Of a stretch of 64,000 nucleotides of DNA, positions 33,435 through 41,897 are shown piece after piece (positions within the stretch are counted from its first letter, which is position 1; each line of letters starts with the position of its first letter). The notes below the pieces were generated by a model. The model was given only the letters and a program-made list of their open reading frames with translations, did no database searches and had not been told where the DNA came from. The position numbers and the translations under genes were made by a program. The stretch is from Chryseobacterium sp. (GTDB taxonomy: Bacteria; Bacteroidota; Bacteroidia; Flavobacteriales; Weeksellaceae), in contig JAPUEB010000024.1 in NCBI GenBank assembly GCA_027492795.1, positions 186,001 through 250,000 of the forward strand, given 5' to 3'.

Positions 33435-34313
33435 CTATTTATTTAAATAATCCCAAACGGATTTAGAAATATCCGAAATAATCTTGCAATTGGTTTCAAA
33501 ACTTTCTTTGGAATCGATTACAAAAACCGAAATTGCGTAATGTTTTCCGTTGGGAAGCGTTACAATTCCGCTGTCGTTTTCCGCGATTGTCAAACCTTTT
33601 TCATCTTTTCCTGAAGAACCAGTTTTGTGGGCAACCGAATTTTTTGGTAATTGTTCTACAAGTTTATTTGCTCCTGTTGTGGTTTTTAAAAGGATATTGT
33701 AAAAATAATCTGTCGATTTTTTTGATAAGATTTTTCCATTGTAAAAATTTTTATAAAGTTTACTCAAGGATTTTACAGAAGTAAAATTTTGATACAGAAA
33801 TTCTGCTCCTTGATGCATTTGTTTTTCATTATATTTTATTTGAAAATCCTTCACTTTTTTAGAATTCATGAATTTTTGAACGACTTTCGTTCCGCCAATA
33901 ATTTTCAGCAAAATATCAGTAGTATTATTGTCGCTCAGAGAAACAGAATAATAAATTAAATCATCCAAACTCGCTTCTACATTGCCTTCCGGAAATTTAT
34001 CTCGAAACGGACTGTGTGTTTTTGGTAGTAAGTCTTCTTTTCTAATCAAAAACTTTTGGTTGAGTTTCAGTTTTCCTTCATCCACCAAATTGAGCGCAGC
34101 CAAACCAATGTGAAATTTGAAAACAGAAAGCATCGGAAGTTTTTTGGTGACATTTTCATTGTTGTAATTAAACGGAAAATCAATTCCTAAAGCGGAAACT
34201 GCAACCGTCGCGTTTTTACCTTCGGTAATTTTTGAGACTTCTTTTTTCAGTTCTGTTTTTTGTGCAAAAGTGAAAATGGAAAATAATAAGAAAAGTAGCG
34301 TGAGTTTTTTCAT
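33435..34313 (-). CDS. Class A beta-lactamase, subclass A2 (VEB/PER/CGA-like)
   Basis: 292 residues from the ATG at 34313. Signal peptide (1-17, cut after FAQ). Active-site Ser63-Val-Phe-Lys66, Ser127-Asp-Asn129 (SDN), Glu163 in the omega-loop YNEKQMHQG, and Lys230-Thr-Gly. The NE-QMH omega-loop and YQNFT motif are those of the subclass A2 enzymes (PER, VEB, CfxA, and the chromosomal CGA and CIA of Chryseobacterium). All catalytic residues are present. Its substrate range cannot be told. Lies downstream of a repeat-flanked GIY-YIG gene. Confidence 0.93.
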   Translation of the reverse strand: MKKLTLLFLLFSIFTFAQKTELKKEVSKITEGKNATVAVSALGIDFPFNYNNENVTKKLPMLSVFKFHIGLAALNLVDEGKLKLNQKFLIRKEDLLPKTHSPFRDKFPEGNVEASLDDLIYYSVSLSDNNTTDILLKIIGGTKVVQKFMNSKKVKDFQIKYNEKQMHQGAEFLYQNFTSVKSLSKLYKNFYNGKILSKKSTDYFYNILLKTTTGANKLVEQLPKNSVAHKTGSSGKDEKGLTIAENDSGIVTLPNGKHYAISVFVIDSKESFETNCKIISDISKSVWDYLNK

Positions 34314-34337
34314 TTTAAAAACTAAGTTTTTTTTATT

Positions 34338-34386
34338 CGTCATTGCGAGGAGCGTAGTGAAACGAAGCGACGAAGCAATCCGTTGA
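34338..34386 (+). repeat. CGTCATTGCGAGG...CGAAGCAATCC element, copy A
   Basis: Starts cgtcattgcgaggagcgtag and ends cgacgaagcaatccgttgat. Internally palindromic in its middle (gcgtagtgaaacgaagcgac). On the 3' side of the GIY-YIG gene; copy B, in the opposite orientation, is on the 5' side. Confidence 0.9.
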
Positions 34387-34387
34387 T

Positions 34388-34696
34388 CTAAAAATTATCT
34401 AAAATATCCTCAATGGAATCATATAAATCATCCCACTCTGGATTTATTGAATTAATTAATTCTTCTTTCTTTTTTCTTGAACCAACTTTTATTTGTTTTT
34501 CTCCTCCAATTGCATCGCCAATTTCTTGAAAAGATTCCCAATAAGCCAATTTATCCAAATTATATCTTGCAGTAAAACTATTTTTGTATTTTTTATGTTT
34601 ATGCTCCAAAATTCTTTCAGGAAGATTAGAAGTTACTCGGACATATAAAGCCGTGTTGTTTTTATTGGTTACGATATAAATAAATCCACTTTTCAT
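34388..34696 (-). CDS. GIY-YIG family protein, partly degenerate motif
   Basis: 102 residues from the ATG at 34696. Matches the small stand-alone GIY-YIG proteins: GFIYIVTNKNNTALYVRVTSNLPERILEHK, then GEKQIK and SINPEWDDLYDSI. The usual LYIGVTSNL has become LYVRVTSNL (the YIG Gly is Arg20), and the usual REKQLK is GEKQIK; the catalytic Glu66 and the first Tyr remain. The family nicks DNA in known nucleases. The substituted glycine suggests reduced activity or divergence. It lies exactly between inverted copies of a dispersed repeat. Confidence 0.88.
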   Translation of the reverse strand: MKSGFIYIVTNKNNTALYVRVTSNLPERILEHKHKKYKNSFTARYNLDKLAYWESFQEIGDAIGGEKQIKVGSRKKKEELINSINPEWDDLYDSIEDILDNF

Positions 34697-34702
34697 AATC
34701 AA

Positions 34703-34743
34703 GGGATTGCTTCGTCATTCGTTCCTCTTTCCTCGCAATGACG
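34703..34743 (-). repeat. CGTCATTGCGAGG...CGAAGCAATCC element, copy B (inverted)
   Basis: On the minus strand this reads cgtcattgcgaggaaagagg and then aacgaatgacgaagcaatcc, matching copy A and the copy at 40288. It begins 7 bases upstream of the GIY-YIG start codon. Confidence 0.9.
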
Positions 34744-34759
34744 TTTCGAAAGTCCATCT

Positions 34760-35722
34760 CTAAGAAATCAACTTCATAATTTCCAAAGCCACTTTCAGCG
34801 CTTCCGTTCCGTCTTCCAAAGAAACTTCCACTTCTTTATTTTCATTAATGGCATCCGCAAAACTTTCCAATTCATCTAAAATCGCATTATTCGGCTGAAT
34901 ATTAGGATATTCAAACAATATTTGGTTTTTTTCTCCGTCTGCATTTTCAATAATCATATCAAAAGGTGTTGGGTTTTCGGGAGCTTCCTTCATTCGGATA
35001 ACTTCCGCTTTTTTTTCTAAAAAATCTACGGAAATATACGCATCACGCTGAAAAAAACGGGATTTTCGCATGGCTTTCATCGAAATTCTCGAAGTAGTCA
35101 AGTTTGCAACACAACCGTTTTCAAATTCAATCCTCGCGTTGCAAATATCCGGAGTTTTAGAAACCACACAAACGCCCGAAGCATGAATGTTTTTCACTTT
35201 TGATTTTACGATACTCAACAAAATATCCAAATCATGAATCATCAAATCCAAAACCACAGAAACATCGGTTCCACGAGGATTAAATTCTGCCAATCTGTGA
35301 ATTTCTATAAACATCGGATTTTGGATGAAATCTTTCGTCGCGATGAATGCAGGATTGTATCTTTCAACGTGTCCAACCTGCGCTTTTATACCATATTCAC
35401 GGCATTTGTACAAAATTTCTTCGGCTTGTTGAAGCGTTTGCGTAACAGGTTTTTCTATGAAAAAATGTTTCCGGTTTTCAATAGCTTTTATCGCATATTC
35501 GTAATGAAAAAGTGTTGGTGTTACAATATCCAACATATCAATTTGTGAGAGCAATTCTTCAAAATTGTCAAAGTATTTGTAACCGAATTCAGCTTCAAGT
35601 TTTTTGCCATTTTCCGAATCGGCATCATAAAAACCAACCAAATCATATTTTTCCGACTGATTCAGCAACTTCAAATGTATTTTCCCTAGGTGACCTGCAC
35701 CTACCAAACCTGCTTTGAGCAT
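34760..35722 (-). CDS. Gfo/Idh/MocA-family NAD(P)-dependent oxidoreductase
   Basis: 320 residues from the ATG at 35722. N-terminal Rossmann motif GLVGAGHLGKIHLKLL, the EKPVTQTLQQAEE motif with the family's catalytic Lys, and HVERYNPA; then the alpha/beta C-terminal domain with NPRGTDVSVVLDLMIHDLDILL. The ERYNP/RGTDVSVVxDLMIHDLD pattern is seen in relatives of biliverdin-reductase-like and sugar dehydrogenases. Substrate unknown. Its -7 box overlaps 35741-35748 (TAAATTTG, minus strand). Confidence 0.88.
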   Translation of the reverse strand: MLKAGLVGAGHLGKIHLKLLNQSEKYDLVGFYDADSENGKKLEAEFGYKYFDNFEELLSQIDMLDIVTPTLFHYEYAIKAIENRKHFFIEKPVTQTLQQAEEILYKCREYGIKAQVGHVERYNPAFIATKDFIQNPMFIEIHRLAEFNPRGTDVSVVLDLMIHDLDILLSIVKSKVKNIHASGVCVVSKTPDICNARIEFENGCVANLTTSRISMKAMRKSRFFQRDAYISVDFLEKKAEVIRMKEAPENPTPFDMIIENADGEKNQILFEYPNIQPNNAILDELESFADAINENKEVEVSLEDGTEALKVALEIMKLIS

Positions 35723-35788
35723 AGAGATTTTTGTTTTCCCCAAATTTAATTATTTAATTTTTGATTTTTGTAGTCTTTTATTTTTTTT

Positions 35789-35796
35789 TAGCTTTG
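35789..35796 (+). promoter_or_regulatory. Promoter of the FN3 lipoprotein gene (TTTG-N18-TAGCTTTG)
   Basis: -33 box TTTG at 35767-35770 and -7 box TAGCTTTG at 35789-35796 with an 18-base spacer, very close to the Bacteroidota consensus TTTG-N19-TAnnTTTG. It leaves an 85-base leader. Confidence 0.65.
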
Positions 35797-35887
35797 CATT
35801 CCTTAAAAACGGGAGTTGAGGTCATCTTGATTTGTGAGTTCAAATAAATATGATTTCAATTGTTATCAATAAAAAAAATAAAAAAAA

Positions 35888-36877
35888 ATGAGAAAAATTA
35901 ATTTTCTTCTGTTCGCGATTTCATTAATTGCGATTTCATTATTTGCAAACGCTTGTGGATCAAGAGATGATAGTCCAGGTGATAGCAACAACAATACGTC
36001 AAATTCCTGTGCCAATGTTTCTGGTCTCAATGTGGTACAAAACGGTGAAATGTTGGACTTTACAATAACCTCAAGTTTACCGGGGCCTTATGAAATTACA
36101 TTTTTCCAAACTCAAAGTGGAAGCACTATGGGTTCAACCATTGTGGTAAATGATAAAACTTTCAGCAAATCCATCAACAATTTTGATGGTTACACCTTAG
36201 AAGCAAATAAAGCTTATACCTTTAGGGTAAGAAGAATTTGTTCTACTTCATCTACAAGTGAATGGGGATTTGATAAAAATTTAACAATTTCTGGAAACTT
36301 TTGCAAAACACCGATTGAGTTGAAAGTTGAAGACTATTTTTATAACAAAATCTCTTGGAAAACACAAAGTTTTTCAAGCGGAATTGAGCCTTCTTACTAC
36401 CAATTGCAATATGGAGCGCAAGGATTTTCTTTGGGTACAGGAACTACCGTAGATTCCAATGTTAATTATTACTATGCACCTTTTGTAGCCGGTAATAAAT
36501 ATGATATTTACGTAAGGTCTTATTGTTCAGGAGGCGCAGGATGGGGAAGTTGGGTTGGTCCCATAACTTTTTTAGCTTCCGTTACTACTGCTTGTGTTGC
36601 TCCTACTTATGCTAGTTATTCTCAGAGCAGTGTAACTTCTACGGTGTTCAACGCTACAGTTGCTTATGAAAATGACGGGGTTTCACAATATCAGGTTAGT
36701 CTTTCCACCAGCTCTGCTACACCGAATACCTCAAACCTTACAGATATTTCCGCTCCAAATAATGTTACGTTTACAGGTCTCAGCAAATCCTCAAACTACT
36801 ATTTTTATGTAAGGAAAAAATGTGCGAATAACACTTTCAGCAGTTATTTCGGCCCTTATCTTGTGAAATGGAATTAA
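35888..36877 (+). CDS. Fibronectin type III-like lipoprotein
   Basis: 329 residues. SPII signal with Cys23 (FANACGSR) followed by an Asp/Ser/Asn-rich tether. The rest contains three FN3-like repeats, each with a tyrosine-rich strand and a cysteine-bearing strand (YTFRVRRICSTSSTSEW, YDIYVRSYCSGGAGWGSW, YYFYVRKKCANNTFSSY). Such proteins are surface-exposed and adhesion-like in Bacteroidota; it lacks a type IX sorting domain. Function not known. It has its own promoter and terminator. Confidence 0.78.
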   Translation: MRKINFLLFAISLIAISLFANACGSRDDSPGDSNNNTSNSCANVSGLNVVQNGEMLDFTITSSLPGPYEITFFQTQSGSTMGSTIVVNDKTFSKSINNFDGYTLEANKAYTFRVRRICSTSSTSEWGFDKNLTISGNFCKTPIELKVEDYFYNKISWKTQSFSSGIEPSYYQLQYGAQGFSLGTGTTVDSNVNYYYAPFVAGNKYDIYVRSYCSGGAGWGSWVGPITFLASVTTACVAPTYASYSQSSVTSTVFNATVAYENDGVSQYQVSLSTSSATPNTSNLTDISAPNNVTFTGLSKSSNYYFYVRKKCANNTFSSYFGPYLVKWN

Positions 36878-36888
36878 AATCTTAAATT

Positions 36889-36919
36889 AGAACTGTCAAA
36901 TTTACTTTGGCAGTTTTTT
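36889..36919 (+). terminator. Terminator after the FN3 lipoprotein
   Basis: aactgtcaaatttactttgg followed by cagtttttttt: a short stem (aactg-caaa / tttg-cagtt) ended by a long T run that reaches the next gene's start region. Confidence 0.6.
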
Positions 36920-36930
36920 TTTATTATATG

Positions 36931-37578
36931 ATGGATACATTTGTGCATAAAGGGAAAAGAAAAATTTTAGTAGATTATTTGCGTGAAAAAATCGGGATTT
37001 CGGATGAAAGTGTCTTGAAAGCCATCAACGAAGTTCCGCGACATCTTTTTCTGGAAAGTATTTTTGAAGATTTTGCCTACGAAGACCGAGCTTTCCCTAT
37101 TGCAGCGCATCAAACGATTTCGCATCCTTCCACCGTTGCCGAACAAACCGAGCTTTTGAAAGTGCAGTCCGGAGATAAAATTTTAGAAATCGGAACCGGA
37201 AGCGGTTATCAAACTGCGGTTTTGGTCGCTATGAATGCCTTTGTCTATACCATAGAAAGACAAAAAGATTTGCACGATTTTGCCCAAAAAAAGTTGCGTG
37301 AAATGCATCTTCGTCCAAAATTTCAAAGTTTTGGTGACGGTTTCGCAGGTTTGCCAACTTTTGCACCTTTTGATAAAATTTTGGTGACTTGCGGTGCGGA
37401 AATTCTCCCGACCGAACTGCTAAAACAGTTAAAAGTTGGCGGAAAAATGGTAATTCCAATGGGAAAAACCGATGAGCAAATTCTTTACCGTTTCACGAAA
37501 ATTTCTCCCACAGAATTTGAAAAAGAAGAATTTGGAGCCTATAAATTTGTCCCGATGTTGGGAAATACGAATCATTAA
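36931..37578 (+). CDS. pcm: Protein-L-isoaspartate O-methyltransferase
   Basis: 215 residues from the ATG at 36931 (an ATG three bases earlier is also possible). Repairs isoaspartyl damage by methylating the side chain with SAM. FLESIFEDFAYEDRAFPI, the substrate loop HQTISHPSTVAEQTELL, the SAM motif ILEIGTGSGYQTAVLV and FDKILVTCGAEILP are all typical. Followed 10 bases later by the PH-like gene. Confidence 0.96.
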   Translation: MDTFVHKGKRKILVDYLREKIGISDESVLKAINEVPRHLFLESIFEDFAYEDRAFPIAAHQTISHPSTVAEQTELLKVQSGDKILEIGTGSGYQTAVLVAMNAFVYTIERQKDLHDFAQKKLREMHLRPKFQSFGDGFAGLPTFAPFDKILVTCGAEILPTELLKQLKVGGKMVIPMGKTDEQILYRFTKISPTEFEKEEFGAYKFVPMLGNTNH

Positions 37579-37588
37579 AAATTATTCG

Positions 37589-38026
37589 ATGGTTTTCAAA
37601 TCTCGAAAAAGCGACCTCACTTTCAAACTGCTTCATGGTGGTATTTTTCTTTTTTTATTTGGAATAGGTTTATTTGGATATCTTCAAACCAAGAATATTA
37701 AGGAATTTATTCCGCCATTCCTTATTTCTCTTGCGATTATTGTAATAAGTTTACTTGCTCATTATCGAATGAAATTTATTATTGATAATCAATATCTTAT
37801 TGTAAATTGTTTTTTGAATTTATATAAAACTGATATTAGAAATATCACGAAAATTAGAAAAGGCGAAACGATGTGGAGTGGCTTACAAAAATACGGCACT
37901 ACTACGAAGGGCTTAATTGTTTTTTCAAAATTTAAAAATGATTTGTACATCACACCCGAAAACGAAGAACTGTTTTATCAAAAAATCCTTGAAATAAATC
38001 CAAACATAATAATAGAGAAAGTTTAG
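37589..38026 (+). CDS. Membrane-anchored PH-domain-like protein
   Basis: 145 residues from the ATG at 37589; the longer frame overlaps pcm. Two hydrophobic segments (about 17-34 and 42-62) and a soluble domain ending YITPENEELFYQKILEINPNIII, which matches the ISPKNYEDFKKEMLKINPNIV end of the protein at 9347. Probably paralogues. Function unknown. Confidence 0.7.
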   Translation: MVFKSRKSDLTFKLLHGGIFLFLFGIGLFGYLQTKNIKEFIPPFLISLAIIVISLLAHYRMKFIIDNQYLIVNCFLNLYKTDIRNITKIRKGETMWSGLQKYGTTTKGLIVFSKFKNDLYITPENEELFYQKILEINPNIIIEKV

Positions 38027-38150
38027 AGAGATTTTCTCGCTATTTTTTTATGTTTTGTTTAAAAAACTTTATTTGCATGGTACTTTTCATTTTCAATATC
38101 TTTAAGACTTCTAAATATTGAATATTAAATCTCGAATTTTGAATCAAAAA

Positions 38151-40286
38151 ATGACTTTCCAAGAACAAATCCAACAGGGAATTCCGACAGAACTTCCACA
38201 ACCAAAACCTTTTGAACCCCAAATCAATCACGCACCAAAACGCAAAGAAATTCTGAATGAAGAAGAAAAAAAACTCGCGCTGAAAAATGCTTTACGCTAT
38301 TTTGAACCCAAATTTCACGCAGAATTGTTGCCTGAATTCAAAAAAGAATTGGAAGATTTCGGAAGAATTTATATGTATCGTTTTCGTCCCGATTATGAGA
38401 TGAAAGCCAGACCCATTTCCGAATATCCAGGAAAATCGGAGCAAGCAAAAGCGATTATGTTGATGATTCAAAATAATTTGGATTATGCAGTTGCACAACA
38501 TCCTCACGAACTCATTACCTATGGTGGAAATGGAGCGGTTTTCAGCAATTGGGCGCAATATCTTTTGACGATGAAATATTTGTCGGAAATGGCGGATGAA
38601 CAAACTTTGGTGATGTATTCCGGTCATCCAATGGGACTTTTCCCAAGTCATAAAGATGCACCGAGAGTTGTAGTGACCAACGGAATGGTTATTCCCAATT
38701 ATTCAAAACCAGATGATTGGGAAAAATTCAATGCTTTAGGCGTTTCGCAGTATGGACAAATGACGGCGGGAAGTTATATGTACATCGGTCCGCAAGGAAT
38801 TGTTCACGGAACCACGATTACAGTTTTGAATGCTTTCAGAAAAATAAAATCACAATCCTCTCTCCCAAACCCTCTCTCCGAAGGAGAAAGGGCTTCACAC
38901 GTTCCTGAAGAACTGCAAAATAGTGACGCAAAAATTGAAACACACGCAAGTTCCTCCCCTTTGGGGAGGTTAGGAGGGGATGGTCGTTTATTCGTTACTT
39001 CAGGTTTAGGCGGAATGTCGGGAGCGCAACCAAAGGCAGGAAATATCGCAGGTTGCATCACGGTTTGCGCAGAAGTGAATCCGAAAATCACAAAAATTCG
39101 GCACGAACAAAAATGGATTGACGAAATTCACGAAAATTTAGATGAATTGGTTTCCAGAGTGCGAAAAGCGCAAGAAAATAGCGAAACCGTTTCTCTAGCT
39201 TATCTCGGAAATGTGGTGGAAGTTTGGGAAAAATTTGATAAAGAAAATTTAAATATTGATATTGGTTCCGACCAAACTTCGCTTCACAATCCTTGGGCAG
39301 GAGGTTATTATCCGGTTGGAATTTCCTTTGAAGATTCGAATAAAATGATGGCAGAAAACCCTGAATTATTTAAAGAAAAAGTTCAGGAAAGTTTGAGAAG
39401 ACACGCATCAGCGATCAACAAACACACCGCAAAAGGAACCTATTTCTTCGATTATGGAAACGCGTTTTTATTGGAAGCGAGTAGAGCAGGAGCAGATGTT
39501 CATTTAGATGAAAACGGAAAACTTTGTGCAGCAAATTTGTCAAAAAATGGAAGCGAAACCTTCGCATATCCTTCTTATGTTCAGGATATTATGGGACCAA
39601 TGTGTTTTGATTATGGTTTCGGACCTTTCCGTTGGGTTTGCACAAGCGGAAAACCTGAAGATTTACAAAAAACCGACAATATTGCTTGCCAAGTTTTAGA
39701 AGAAATTATGAAAAATTCTCCTGAAGAAATTCAGCAACAAATGCAGGACAACATCACTTGGATTAAAGGTGCGCAAGAAAATAATTTGGTGGTTGGTTCA
39801 CAAGCCAGAATTCTCTACGCCGATGCAGAAGGACGAATGAAAATTGCAGAAAGATTCAATCAAGCCATAAAAAATGGAGAAATTGGAGCGGTAGTTTTAG
39901 GTCGCGACCATCACGATGTTTCGGGAACAGATTCGCCTTATCGCGAAACTTCCAATATTTATGACGGTTCTAGATTTACAGCAGATATGGCGATTCACAA
40001 TGTAATTGGCGACAGTTTTCGCGGCGCAACTTGGGTTTCCATTCACAATGGAGGCGGTGTTGGTTGGGGAGAAGTCATTAACGGCGGTTTCGGAATGTTG
40101 CTCGATGGAAGTGAAGATGCAGACAGAAGATTAAAATCAATGCTTTTTTGGGATGTGAATAATGGAATTTCCCGCAGAAGCTGGGCAAGAAACGAAGGTG
40201 CGATTTTCGCGATCAAACGTGCAATGGAAGTGGAACCGAATTTGAAGGTGACGCTGCCGAATTTTGTGGATGAGAATCTTCTGTAA
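38151..40286 (+). CDS. hutU: Urocanate hydratase with an in-frame repeat-derived insert
   Basis: 711 residues from the ATG at 38151. Converts urocanate to imidazolonepropionate in histidine degradation, using bound NAD+. Family motifs: YGGNGAVFSNWAQYL, YSGHPMGLFPSH, QMTAGSYMYIGPQGIVHGT, VTSGLGGMSGAQPKA and the NGGGVGWGEVINGGFGM C-terminal region. Between FRKIKSQ and RLFVTSGLGG an extra stretch of some 45 residues (about 235-282) is encoded by two CCTCTC/CCCC repeat palindromes and the DNA between them. No hutH or hutI lies near. The insert precedes the NAD-binding TSGLGG segment and seems tolerated or regulatory. Confidence 0.94.
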   Translation: MTFQEQIQQGIPTELPQPKPFEPQINHAPKRKEILNEEEKKLALKNALRYFEPKFHAELLPEFKKELEDFGRIYMYRFRPDYEMKARPISEYPGKSEQAKAIMLMIQNNLDYAVAQHPHELITYGGNGAVFSNWAQYLLTMKYLSEMADEQTLVMYSGHPMGLFPSHKDAPRVVVTNGMVIPNYSKPDDWEKFNALGVSQYGQMTAGSYMYIGPQGIVHGTTITVLNAFRKIKSQSSLPNPLSEGERASHVPEELQNSDAKIETHASSSPLGRLGGDGRLFVTSGLGGMSGAQPKAGNIAGCITVCAEVNPKITKIRHEQKWIDEIHENLDELVSRVRKAQENSETVSLAYLGNVVEVWEKFDKENLNIDIGSDQTSLHNPWAGGYYPVGISFEDSNKMMAENPELFKEKVQESLRRHASAINKHTAKGTYFFDYGNAFLLEASRAGADVHLDENGKLCAANLSKNGSETFAYPSYVQDIMGPMCFDYGFGPFRWVCTSGKPEDLQKTDNIACQVLEEIMKNSPEEIQQQMQDNITWIKGAQENNLVVGSQARILYADAEGRMKIAERFNQAIKNGEIGAVVLGRDHHDVSGTDSPYRETSNIYDGSRFTADMAIHNVIGDSFRGATWVSIHNGGGVGWGEVINGGFGMLLDGSEDADRRLKSMLFWDVNNGISRRSWARNEGAIFAIKRAMEVEPNLKVTLPNFVDENLL
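38856..38986. repeat. Two dispersed palindromes inside hutU
   Basis: cctctctccgaaggagaaag lies in the first (38856-38896), related to 12207-12242; ttcctcccctttggggaggt (38951-38970) with aggaggggatggtcg is the second, related to 911-970. Both stay in frame (SSLPNPLSEGE and SSSPLGRLGGDG). Confidence 0.85.
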
Positions 40287-40287
40287 C

Positions 40288-40335
40288 CGTCATTGCGAGG
40301 AATGAGGGACGAATGACGAAGCAATCTGTTGTCAT
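40288..40335 (+). repeat. CGTCATTGCGAGG...CGAAGCAATC element, copy C
   Basis: cgtcattgcgaggaatgagg then gacgaatgacgaagcaatct. It immediately follows the hutU stop codon and matches copies A, B, D and E. Confidence 0.9.
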
Positions 40336-40376
40336 TACCAAATTCCGGTTTTTTAGAAATCTTTTAAACGGATGAA

Positions 40377-40742
40377 ATGAACTTTCACAACCAATTTACA
40401 TTTTATCATTTTCTATTATTATCAATTATTTTATTGATAATCAATATTTTATTTCTTAAATTTAAGAAAAAACCATTAAAGGAATTCTTCAGCTGGAAAG
40501 TTTTGTTGTTTTCAATACTTTTTACTTTTCTGGGATTGTTTTATTCAGAATTTAGACGTTCAGGAGATTGGTTCATTGATAGTTTTGGTTTTCCTAGAGG
40601 TTTTTTTGAGTATAAAGAATTGAGAAAATCAAATGGATTCACTTTTTTCACAACACAATATTTTAATATATTTTACTTTTCACAAAATCTAATTCTGTTT
40701 TATCTTGTATCAAATTTAATTTTAAAATTTTTCAAAAAATGA
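40377..40742 (+). CDS. Small membrane protein, unknown function
   Basis: 121 residues. Three hydrophobic segments (about 9-28, 41-58 and 97-116), with an exposed loop rich in aromatic residues (DWFIDSFGFPRGFFEYKELRK). No family recognised. Its stop overlaps the start of the SRPBCC gene that follows (ATGA), so they are coupled. Confidence 0.65.
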   Translation: MNFHNQFTFYHFLLLSIILLIINILFLKFKKKPLKEFFSWKVLLFSILFTFLGLFYSEFRRSGDWFIDSFGFPRGFFEYKELRKSNGFTFFTTQYFNIFYFSQNLILFYLVSNLILKFFKK

Positions 40743-41167
40743 AAAAAATCCAATTCACCATAGAAATCAACGCGCCCAAAGAAAAAGTTTGGGAAGCCCT
40801 TTGGAAAGACGAAAATTACAGAAATTGGTGCGCTGTTTTTCACGAAGGTTCACATTACAAAAGTGACTTACAAGAAGGAAGCAAAATTTATTTTTTAGGT
40901 CCTGAAAACAGTGGAATGTTTGGAATTGTTGAAAAAAATGTGCCTTTTGAAAAAATGCACTTTCTGCACAAAGGCGAGTTTAAAAATGGTGAAGAACAAG
41001 GAGAAAATTATGGACTGGAAGCCATCGAACAATATGATTTAGAAGAAAAAGACGCAACAACTTCACTTTCTGTCACGATGAATTCTCCCGAAGAATATTT
41101 GGGCTATTTTACCGATACCTTTCCAAAAGCATTGGAAAAAGTGAAAGAAATCGCTGAAAAAAACTGA
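40739..41167 (+). CDS. SRPBCC-family protein
   Basis: 142 residues. KIQFTIEINAPKEKVWEALWKDENYRNW at the start and TFPKALEKVKEIAEK at the end. Close in style to the protein at 26851. Fourth SRPBCC gene of the window. Coupled to the upstream membrane protein and one base from the nitroreductase gene, suggesting a three-gene operon. Confidence 0.82.
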   Translation: MKKIQFTIEINAPKEKVWEALWKDENYRNWCAVFHEGSHYKSDLQEGSKIYFLGPENSGMFGIVEKNVPFEKMHFLHKGEFKNGEEQGENYGLEAIEQYDLEEKDATTSLSVTMNSPEEYLGYFTDTFPKALEKVKEIAEKN

Positions 41168-41168
41168 T

Positions 41169-41897
41169 ATGAATTTAGAACAAATACTCAATTTCCGCCG
41201 TTCCGTAAGAGTTTACGATGAGAATAAGCCCATCAATCCTGAAGTTGTAAAACATTGTATTGAATTGGCAACTTTGGCGCCCACAAGTTCCAATATGCAG
41301 CTTTGGGAATTTTATCACATTACAGATAAAGAAACTTTAGCAAAAATTTCAAAAGCTTGTTTTGACCAAAAAGCGGCAAAAACGGCTATGGAAATGGTGG
41401 TATTCGTAACTCGACAAGATTTGCACAGAAAACGCGCAAAAGCTGTTTTGGAGTTTGAAAAAACGAATATCAGAACTTACAGTCCGCCCGACAGACAGCA
41501 AAAACGCCTCAAAGACCGCTATTTATACTACGGAAAAGTAATGCCTTTCATTTATACACGGTTTTTCGGAATTTTAGGATTTTTCAGAAAAATGGTTTCC
41601 TATTCTGTGGGACTTTTCCGACCTATGATGTATCAACTTTCCGAAAGCGATATGCGAGTGGTAGTACATAAAACCTGCGGATTAGCCGCACAAACTTTTA
41701 TGATTGCAATGGCAGAACAGGGTTACGACACTTGTCCGATGGAAGGTTTCGACAGCCGAAGAGTAAAAAATATCCTAAAACTTCCATACGGAGCAGAAAT
41801 CAACATGGTCATCTCCTGCGGAATCCGAAAAGGCAACGAAGGAATTTGGGGCGAACGTTTCCGAGTTCCGTTTGATGAGGTTTACAAGAGAATTTGA
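41169..41897 (+). CDS. Nitroreductase-family flavoprotein
   Basis: 242 residues. FMN-dependent fold: RRSVRVYDENKPI at the start, LAPTSSNMQLWEFYHI, and the C-terminal AAQTFMIAMAEQGYDTCPMEGFDSRRVKNIL with INMVISCGIRKG. These enzymes reduce nitro groups, quinones or related acceptors with NAD(P)H; the substrate is unknown. A central insertion (KTNIRTYSPPDRQQKRLKDR) is larger than in minimal members. Confidence 0.9.
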   Translation: MNLEQILNFRRSVRVYDENKPINPEVVKHCIELATLAPTSSNMQLWEFYHITDKETLAKISKACFDQKAAKTAMEMVVFVTRQDLHRKRAKAVLEFEKTNIRTYSPPDRQQKRLKDRYLYYGKVMPFIYTRFFGILGFFRKMVSYSVGLFRPMMYQLSESDMRVVVHKTCGLAAQTFMIAMAEQGYDTCPMEGFDSRRVKNILKLPYGAEINMVISCGIRKGNEGIWGERFRVPFDEVYKRI

